Shown piece by piece: positions 45,806 to 51,341 of a DNA stretch of 51,341 nt. Positions within the stretch are counted from its first letter, which is position 1, and each line of letters starts with the position of its first letter. The DNA is from CAYNYM01 sp049366815 (GTDB lineage: Bacteria; Desulfobacterota; DSM-4660; Desulfatiglandales; HGW-15). Position numbers and translations under genes: made by a program. The stretch lies in assembly GCA_049366815.1 (NCBI GenBank), contig JBMNCO010000144.1, positions 1 to 51,341 of the forward strand. The letters run 5' to 3'. The notes beneath the pieces were generated by a model. That model was not told the origin of the DNA. It saw only the letters and a list, made by a program, of their open reading frames with translations, and ran no database searches.

Positions 45806-46672
45806 CTAGACTTCGAGCAATTCCTGCTCTACCCGAAACCGATGGGTGCGGCGGGGGATCCTGAACAGCCTTGAAAGGATCGCTTTTCGGCTCGCCAGCA
45901 GCAGATTTCTGCTTCCGATAGGATCGTAAGAAGTGCAACACGATGAATCCGGATGGGTCAGGAAATCCCTGGCCAAGCGATAGGAAAGGCCCACCATGAA
46001 CCCGATGTTTGCGGGAGAAATCTGTTCTCCCAACCCCCTGCCGTCCAGGAACCTGACTTGGGAACTACTGAGATAATCGGACAGTTTGACCGATTGGGTG
46101 AAGAGTTTTCGCCGGGCCTTGAGCCCAGGCCGCTTCTTGCCGACCGCCGCCCTGAGAAGGTCGTCACATCCCAAGTCATTGTTACTGAGCACCTCCTTGG
46201 CAATGCGGATATAAACCGGGCCGACCAGGCGGTCCGCTACGGCCTCCCAGTAGAGGTGGCCCATGCGCTTCCAGGTGGTACCGTGCTGTATGAGGCTGGG
46301 AATGAAGTAGTTGTGGGCAATCACATCAGCGGCAAGGTGAGAGAGGAATCCATAGCCATAGGCCGCTTCCCGGTCATCCTTGGCCTCATTGAGAAATCTG
46401 AAACCCGTTTCCCAGTTATGGGAATGGCCTTCCTTTGGTTTCTGTCCCTTGCCGACAAAAAAATCCGCGGACAGGCTTCCATAAAGGTACTCCAATGGGA
46501 AGGACTGGATCGTCTGTGCAATGGCCGGGAGGAGTTGTGACAGTTCTCCCAACATACGCGTTGCAATCACCGTGTGGACAGCCGGCCCCCAAGCCCAGGC
46601 ACCGTCTGCAAAAATAAGTTGTAGTCCAAAGGCAACTATTGAGGTGAGCAGGATCTTTCCGAAAAATACCAT
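45806..46672 (-). CDS. zinc-dependent phospholipase C-like protein
   Basis: 288 residues with a signal peptide ending around AWA, after which the mature chain begins WGPAVH, as in the zinc-dependent phospholipase C family, where the N-terminal Trp and several His bind zinc. Further His/Asp ligand motifs: SLSADFF, EGHSHNWETG, and FLSHLAADVIAHNYFIP. The C-terminal ~120 residues are basic and not typical. Expected secreted or periplasmic hydrolase; substrate unknown. Located 12 bp before mutL in the same direction. Confidence 0.8.
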   Translation of the reverse strand: MVFFGKILLTSIVAFGLQLIFADGAWAWGPAVHTVIATRMLGELSQLLPAIAQTIQSFPLEYLYGSLSADFFVGKGQKPKEGHSHNWETGFRFLNEAKDDREAAYGYGFLSHLAADVIAHNYFIPSLIQHGTTWKRMGHLYWEAVADRLVGPVYIRIAKEVLSNNDLGCDDLLRAAVGKKRPGLKARRKLFTQSVKLSDYLSSSQVRFLDGRGLGEQISPANIGFMVGLSYRLARDFLTHPDSSCCTSYDPIGSRNLLLASRKAILSRLFRIPRRTHRFRVEQELLEV

Positions 46673-46780
46673 AGGAATTTCATCCCTCCTGAATCCATTC
46701 AGCGTAAATCATGCGATAAAGGCATTTTTTTCCGTTCTGCAGAATCGACTTTGATCTTAAAAAGTCACAGGTCAAGGTAA
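46673..46780. other. short intergenic region
   Basis: AT-rich spacer between the phospholipase-like gene and the decayed gene to its right; nothing else recognised. Confidence 0.3.
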
Positions 46781-47422
46781 TCACAAATATGATGATTTCA
46801 AAACATGCATTTCTCCAACTAATGATTGTATCGGCACCTGAACCGGAATCTTAATGAGGTTTTTATGAACTATCCTGTTAAAATAGCGGCTCACGGTGTG
46901 CGCGACGATCTGAGGGAAACCTGGAAACATATCCCGGAACCGGGTGTTGAACAACCCCTTAAACTCGGCGCGACGGGCTAAAAATCTATTGACACAGGGG
47001 CGCACGGCATCACGCTTATCGGGGTGGCATTTGAGGAAGTGAACGCAGTCCAGGCTGTAAAACCGGGGCTTCTTCAGGACAAAGGCCCTGTCTTTGGCGG
47101 AATGGCACACTTCGCTTAAAAAGATCTCCGGGCCGTCCACGTGACGGCAGGATATTTGGATATAACTTCCTGATGCACCTTGTATCCTTCAGTGACGGCC
47201 ACATCCGCATGATTGCATGCAAAATGGTGGGGTACTGGAACTTGGAAGGCCTGTCCTCTTTCCCCGCGGGGACCGCCGGGTCACTTTCCAGAATATAACA
47301 GGACGCGTATCACACCCGGTCAGATCAGGGTTCATTGCCTCCCAAATCGTTTCAATATACCAAAAAAAACCGTCGAAACAAAGATTTAATTTTTTTCCGC
47401 AAACATAGGGCATTGACTCCAA
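46781..47422 (-). pseudogene. decayed gene readable only across frames
   Basis: Three consecutive segments read as protein-like but in different frames: an N-terminal part (FDGFFWYIETIWEAMNPD, to about 47200), a middle (FACNHADVAVTEGYKVHQEV, about 47125-47226) and a long C-terminal part (RAFVLKKPRFYSLDCVHFLK, then FKGLFNTRFRDMFPGF, to 46781). Each is free of stops over 35-119 codons and joins the next without a gap. I do not recognise the family. The pattern suggests one gene of roughly 210 codons broken by two frameshifts, though chance ORFs are not excluded. Confidence 0.4.
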
Positions 47423-47561
47423 AATTCAACCGTCATATAAATGAGCGGATTTTGCATGGTCATGGACAGGTGTAACGCCCCCTTTTTGTTTTTTTCCGGT
47501 AACCCCCTTCTAAGATTAACGGATCTGCCTCAAATGAATTTTCAAGGAGGTTTCGAAGCCC

Positions 47562-48302
47562 ATGGAAAAGGAAGACTGGCAGAAAAAAGGAACCGGCCAT
47601 CGACAGAGACTGCGAAACAAATTTCAGGAAGGGGGGCTTGACCGGTTCTCGGACGATGAGGTCGTGGAGTTTCTCCTGACCCTCGGTACCCCCAGAAAAG
47701 ACGTCAAGGCACCGGCCAGGGAGGCCTTGAGGGTATTCGGAAGCCTTTCGGGTGTCTTGTCCGCGCCAATTGATAAGCTTGAGACGATCGAGGGGATCGG
47801 ACCCAAAAACGCCCTTTATTTGAATCTGGTGCATCAGGTCGCGGGCCGCTATCTGAGAGACAGGGCCAGGGGAAAGGCCTTTTTGGGATCCTCGAAAGCC
47901 GTCTTTGATCATCTCTTCCATGCCATGCGGGATCTCAAGCGGGAGGTCTTCAAGGTCCTTTTCCTCAATCGCAAAAACGAATTGATCTTGGATGAGGACG
48001 TCTTTTTGGGCAGCCTCACAGGCAGCGCCGTTTACCCTCGGGAGGTCCTGACCCTTGCCCTTGAAAACAGGGCGGCCGCCATGGTCTTTGTCCACAACCA
48101 CCCATCCGGTGACCCTGCGCCGTCCCCTGAGGATCGAAGACTCACGAGAGACCTGGTCTGGGCGGCCAACCTCCTCATGATCCAGGTCCTTGACCATGTG
48201 ATCATCGGGCACAACACCTATTACAGTTTTGCAGACGACGGTTGCATCCAGAGATACGCGCGGGAGTTTCAACAGACCACAAATGCCTCCCTGGCCCCTT
48301 GA
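47562..48302 (+). CDS. radC: RadC family JAB1/MPN-type protein
   Basis: 246 residues, ATG preceded by AAGGAGG. A helix-hairpin-helix-like segment (IEGIGPKNALYL) precedes the RadC JAB domain with the complete metal motif VHNHPSGDPAPSPED (H-x-H-x7-S-x2-D arrangement). The function of RadC in repair is unsettled; the domain fits a zinc-dependent deubiquitinase-like fold. Stands alone after the decayed gene. Confidence 0.92.
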   Translation: MEKEDWQKKGTGHRQRLRNKFQEGGLDRFSDDEVVEFLLTLGTPRKDVKAPAREALRVFGSLSGVLSAPIDKLETIEGIGPKNALYLNLVHQVAGRYLRDRARGKAFLGSSKAVFDHLFHAMRDLKREVFKVLFLNRKNELILDEDVFLGSLTGSAVYPREVLTLALENRAAAMVFVHNHPSGDPAPSPEDRRLTRDLVWAANLLMIQVLDHVIIGHNTYYSFADDGCIQRYAREFQQTTNASLAP

Positions 48303-48745
48303 CGCAGGGTCTCAGGACGGTAGCCCGTAACAACAAGCCCTCACACCTCTCAATGACAGATGAGGTCTCGCAGATTTACTTTGTGGCAAAGCCCGACGAA
48401 GTTTTCGGGTGTTTTTCGCCGAGGATCTCGATCTGGACGATTTAAATTTCTGGACCGAAATCATCCCAACGAGCATTTTCAGGTCAAGAAAATCGCATCA
48501 CGAATCAGCGCATTCAAAGATATTGACATTAAGGTCAAAATTTTTCATGATCTACCGCTAACAACTGTGAGGCACATGGTCAGACGATGTTGAGGGCCGG
48601 ATTGTCTTGAAGATATAAGGGCTTGAGGATGGAGCAGCCTTTTGATGAGATGGCAGGGGTGACGCGGACAACCTTGCCCTCCCGGCCGAGAGCCGGCAGA
48701 TTATCGGCATTCAACCCCTTTGAATACAAGATTTGACCTTTCTTT
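48303..48745. other. gene-poor stretch before tRNA-Leu
   Basis: Short open frames exist (the longest about 77 codons at 48360-48593, plus an antisense frame covering the tRNA), but none has a convincing ribosome site or motif. Nothing further recognised. Confidence 0.4.
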
Positions 48746-48830
48746 GCGAGAGTGGCGGAACTGGTAGACGCGCTGGACTTAGGATCCAGTCTGGCAACAG
48801 GTAGGGGTTCGAGTCCCCTCTCTCGCACCA
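48746..48830 (+). tRNA. tRNA-Leu (UAG)
   Basis: 85 nt including an encoded CCA; acceptor stem GCGAGAG/CTCTCGC, anticodon arm CTGGACTTAGGATCCAG with anticodon TAG, a long variable arm typical of tRNA-Leu, and GGTTCGAGTCC in the T arm. Confidence 0.94.
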
Positions 48831-48840
48831 TAAATAAATC

Positions 48841-48882
48841 AAGGACTTACTGCATATAAGCGTTAAGTCCTTTTTATTTTTT
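48841..48882 (+). terminator. rho-independent terminator of tRNA-Leu
   Basis: AAGGACTTA (48841-48849) pairs with TAAGTCCTT (48864-48872), followed by a T-rich tract through 48882, ten bases after the tRNA CCA. Confidence 0.85.
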
Positions 48883-49089
48883 GGTTCCGTGTAAGCGTTA
48901 TATAAGCAGGAAAATATTTTTTCTGCATCTGTGAAACATCCACAAAAAAAGCTCCGGGCAACCTGACGCCGACAACTTCCGGCTTTTTTTGCAAGCATTT
49001 TGGCGGCGCAGGTGAGCTTTCCGTTCGGCAACAGAAAAACAGTAAACGAAACTTGAGAATATCCATTCATTCAAGAGGCTATCAGAGAA

Positions 49090-49626
49090 ATGGAAATTGA
49101 TATATTCGCCCTGATCAAGGATGGAGACGTAGAGTCAGTAGATAAACTTCTTTCAGAGAAGCCTCTACTTATGAACACCAAGAAACCGCCACATGAAAGC
49201 TCCTTGCTGCATTATGCTGTTTCTTGTCTACAAATTGAACTGGTCAGTCTCCTTGCCGACCGCATTACAAACATAAATGAAATGGATAGATTGGGGCGCA
49301 CTTGTCTTCACTATGCATCATGGGAAGGTCTCTGCGATATTGCTAAGATTTTAATAGATTCTGGAGCAGACGTGAACGTAAGAGAGGGCACCTACGGTGA
49401 TGGGAAAACACCTCTCCATCGTGCCGCGGAAAACGGACACGCTGATGTGGTTGAACTACTGCTTATAAATGGAGCCGATCCGAAAATAACTATTGATAGG
49501 AGGCCTTACAAGCTACGTGAGGTTTCGGAAAAATTCCCTGATACCAAGTGGATACTTACTCCAAAGGATTGTGCGAGTACAAAAGCCATCCAAGAACTCT
49601 TTGAGAAATATGAAAGGAACCCCTGA
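49090..49626 (+). CDS. ankyrin repeat protein
   Basis: 178 residues. Four to five ankyrin repeats: an N-terminal imperfect one (IFALIKDGDVESVDKLL), SLLHYAVSCLQIELVSLLA, GRTCLHYASWEGLCDIAKIL, and KTPLHRAAENGHADVVELLL, with the TPLH and ADVN/ADP turns; the last repeat is degenerate (LTPKDCASTKAIQELFEK). Cytosolic protein-binding scaffold; partner unknown. Encoded alone between the tRNA-Leu terminator and decayed transposase DNA; base composition is more AT-rich than the surrounding core genes, compatible with horizontal origin. Confidence 0.85.
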   Translation: MEIDIFALIKDGDVESVDKLLSEKPLLMNTKKPPHESSLLHYAVSCLQIELVSLLADRITNINEMDRLGRTCLHYASWEGLCDIAKILIDSGADVNVREGTYGDGKTPLHRAAENGHADVVELLLINGADPKITIDRRPYKLREVSEKFPDTKWILTPKDCASTKAIQELFEKYERNP

Positions 49627-49645
49627 ATGATAAACCACGGGGTGT

Positions 49646-49716
49646 CGAACAACCGCATCAACTCGGACTAGCAATTCCGCTGCGCTTCACACCGGAAGGT
49701 GACTTCAGCGTTATTT
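49646..49716 (+). repeat. possible degenerate attC-like site
   Basis: About 20 bp after the ankyrin stop a 71-bp segment begins CGAACAACC and ends AGCGTTATTT, with an imperfectly self-complementary centre (TTCCG pairing with CGGAA around GCGCTTCAC). The end boxes resemble R'' (AAC) and R' (GTTRRRY-like) of integron attC sites, but the match is loose. Confidence 0.25.
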
Positions 49717-50055
49717 GGTCAAAGAACAAGTCGGAGGGACTTTGGGGTCCGGGTTGGACCAAGCTAATTGCTTGATATTCAAAGACTATGATCCCAAAAG
49801 TAGGCGTTTTCAGGCCTTAGAGCATCATTTTCATGCCCCGAAATGCTGGTGTAAGGAACTGGAGTTTACCGCAGCACGTAACTCCGAGAATTTTATTGTA
49901 ACCACTAATAAGGCCACTCGGAAGGGTGGCGTACAACCCCTGCGCGAACCATATTGAGATCGATTTAGAGCAGGCATTCCTTCTTGTGGCACCGGTGGGT
50001 AATGTGCCGGACACAGCCGGGTATATCATGCCTGTTTGCCCTCGGCCTATAACGC
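49717..50055. other. intergenic, no supported gene
   Basis: Open frames here (49715-49957 plus, 49817-50029 minus) lack ribosome sites and motifs. No further structure seen until the terminator at 50056. Confidence 0.35.
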
Positions 50056-50077
50056 AACCCTTAGCATAGGGTTTTTT
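50056..50077 (+). terminator. rho-independent terminator-like hairpin
   Basis: AACCCT (50056-50061) pairs with AGGGTT (50068-50073) across a 6-nt loop and runs into a T6 tract (50072-50077). Confidence 0.6.
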
Positions 50078-50099
50078 GGGGGGGTCAAAAACATAATTC

Positions 50100-50384
50100 T
50101 AAGACCGAAAACCGCCTCATTTCAAAGCCTTTTGATCCTGAATACGCGCACTTCCCTTGGTCCGACCCGAGGGCGCAGCATGCCTTTGTAGATCCGACCG
50201 TGAAGCCATACAGGATCAGCTTATGTTGCCGGGCATGGAGCAAGACGAGAAGCGATACCCTTTCCTGACCATGGTGAGAGATGACGTAAGGTACAAGGTT
50301 TTCGGAATTGTCACGAACATGGACCGTATGGAAAGGGGTCTCTGTTTGACTTTTGTAGTTGGCTTTGATAATTGCGAAACATGA
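50100..50384 (+). pseudogene. IS transposase fragment (IS1380-like)
   Basis: Two frames give transposase-like pieces: SKPFDPEYAHFPWSDPRAQH, then, after a frameshift near 50210, LMLPGMEQDEKRYPFLTMVRD and VRYKVFGIVTNMD, reminiscent of the DDE region of IS1380-type transposases. Start, end and catalytic acids are missing. It abuts the truncated RAYT gene, indicating a junction of decayed mobile elements. The family label is from memory and tentative. Confidence 0.45.
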
Positions 50385-50402
50385 GCAGACCATAAGGAAT
50401 CG

Positions 50403-51146
50403 GTGGGGCTATGGGATATCCGTATAAGCGCCTTCTGTCTCATGACAACGCACTATCATTTACTGATTCACACGCCTAAAGCTAACCTGTCACGAAGCAT
50501 GTGTCATATCAACGGGGTCTATACGCAACGGTTCAACCGAACTCACGGGTTGGATGGCCAGTTATTCCGTGGCCGCTATAAATCGATTATCGTGGATGGG
50601 GACACCTATCTGCTTCAGTTGGTTCGTTATATCCATCGGAATCCGATACGGGCGGGTATTATGGACCAGTTGGATGACTATCCCTGGAATAGCCATAAGG
50701 GGTATCTGTACACTTCGAAAAAATGGGATTGGCTCCACAAGGATTTCATTTTGTCCATACTGTGTTCTGAAAAGTCAGCTCGCCAAAAGGCTTACAAGAG
50801 TTTCACGGCGTTGGAAGATTCCGAAGATATTGAAAAATTGTTTGAAAGGAAGAAATGGCCTGTTGCCCTTGCGGGTGAGTACTTTGTCAAGAAATTGAAA
50901 GGAAAGTATTTCAGGGAAAAGACCGATTCGCAGGTTCCTGAATCCCGGAATTTGGCCCCTGCATTGCAGTCAATAAAGAAAGAGGTCTGTCTGTATTATG
51001 GCGCAGATGGGTCCGAACTTTTGAAATCCCGAAGAGGGTGGTCCAACGAACCAAGAGGCATGGCGATTTGTCTGTGTCGAATGCTGCGAAAGGATGGTCT
51101 GGTCCGTCTTGGTTCGCAATTCGATCTCAGGGGTACAGCTCAGTGA
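50403..51146 (+). pseudogene. REP-associated tyrosine transposase (RAYT), truncated and frameshifted
   Basis: Y1-type (IS200-like) transposase: the HUH motif HYHLLIHTP sits only 17 residues from the start, so the usual ~45 N-terminal residues are gone. HGLDGQLFRGRYKSIIVD and LLQLVRYIHRNPIRAGI are typical RAYT sequences. The C-terminus leaves frame at a G4 run (51130-51133): shifting by one base replaces GTAQ-stop with YSSVSSVLAGMKTQIRNRRQ, the normal RAYT tail, which stays open to the window end. Likely inactive. Confidence 0.75.
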
Positions 51147-51341
51147 GCAGCGTGCTGGCGGGAATGAAAACGCAGATTCGCAACAGGCGACAAATAAGAA
51201 AACGGTATGAAGAGATTGAAAAAAGGGTCATTATAAGTCAAACAGAGATTGTGACCCCTTTCCCTTCGGCGGCACTTGACTTTCGCAGCCAAGCTGAAAA
51301 AAATCTGCGAAGGCTTGAAGATTTTCCTGAATCCGGAAGAA

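Noticed and set aside
318..51261. GTGACCCCTTT present near both window ends (318-328 and 51251-51261)
   Set aside because: An 11-mer shared twice in 51 kb is expected by chance.

Overview
The window looks like a draft or metagenome-derived genome fragment of a Desulfobacterota/Deltaproteobacteria-type anaerobe. The basis is moderate GC, the housekeeping content (mutL-miaA, pgsA, radC, two CCA-encoding tRNAs) and the style of the accessory genes; this is inference and no rRNA is present to confirm it. A 100-N scaffold gap lies inside the CRISPR array.

Left part (1-4438): a membrane-anchored Nudix protein, a small zinc-ribbon protein, a small membrane or lipoprotein-like protein, a RyR-domain gene broken by frameshifts, and a four-helix membrane protein, with several gene-poor stretches and one 14-bp inverted repeat.

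4439-16318 (+): a tight four-gene cassette: von Willebrand A protein with signal peptide and C-terminal TM, a very large tubulin/FtsZ-like GTPase, a two-TM protein, and a 1274-residue protein with N-terminal TM bundle, a possible degenerate helicase-like middle, and a C-terminal zinc ribbon plus HExxH peptidase of DA1 type. It resembles the vWA/tubulin-like systems proposed to remodel membranes, with a peptidase added.

16393-38135 (all -): a type III-D CRISPR-Cas locus. Adaptation genes (cas2, reverse transcriptase-cas1 fusion) lie past the trailer end of a 37-nt-repeat array (23 repeat copies visible). The effector operon lies on the leader side: cas6, a multi-TM protein, a CARF protein, a RAMP of the TIGR03986 type, csx19, three Cas7/Csm3-like RAMPs, a Cas11-like small subunit, csx10, an HD-less cas10 with intact GGDD, and a second, larger TIGR03986 RAMP. 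Directly upstream and co-directional are two genes that I consider the most interesting: a sigma factor, and a protein joining a ZAS-type anti-sigma zinc motif, a Lon-like protease domain with Ser/Lys spaced exactly as in Lon, and a diadenylate-cyclase (DisA-like) domain. This suggests a one-polypeptide counterpart of the CalpL/CalpT/CalpS logic (CRISPR signalling to protease to sigma factor release).

38136-51341: a probable promoter and operator in front of the sigma gene, small ORFs, an integrase remnant next to tRNA-Val(GAC), then ordinary chromosomal genes (pgsA, a FlgT-like secreted protein, an SLH/TPR lipoprotein, miaA, mutL, a zinc-dependent phospholipase C-like protein, radC, tRNA-Leu(UAG)), an ankyrin protein, and decayed mobile-element genes (an IS transposase fragment and a frameshifted, 5'-truncated RAYT transposase) at the right edge.
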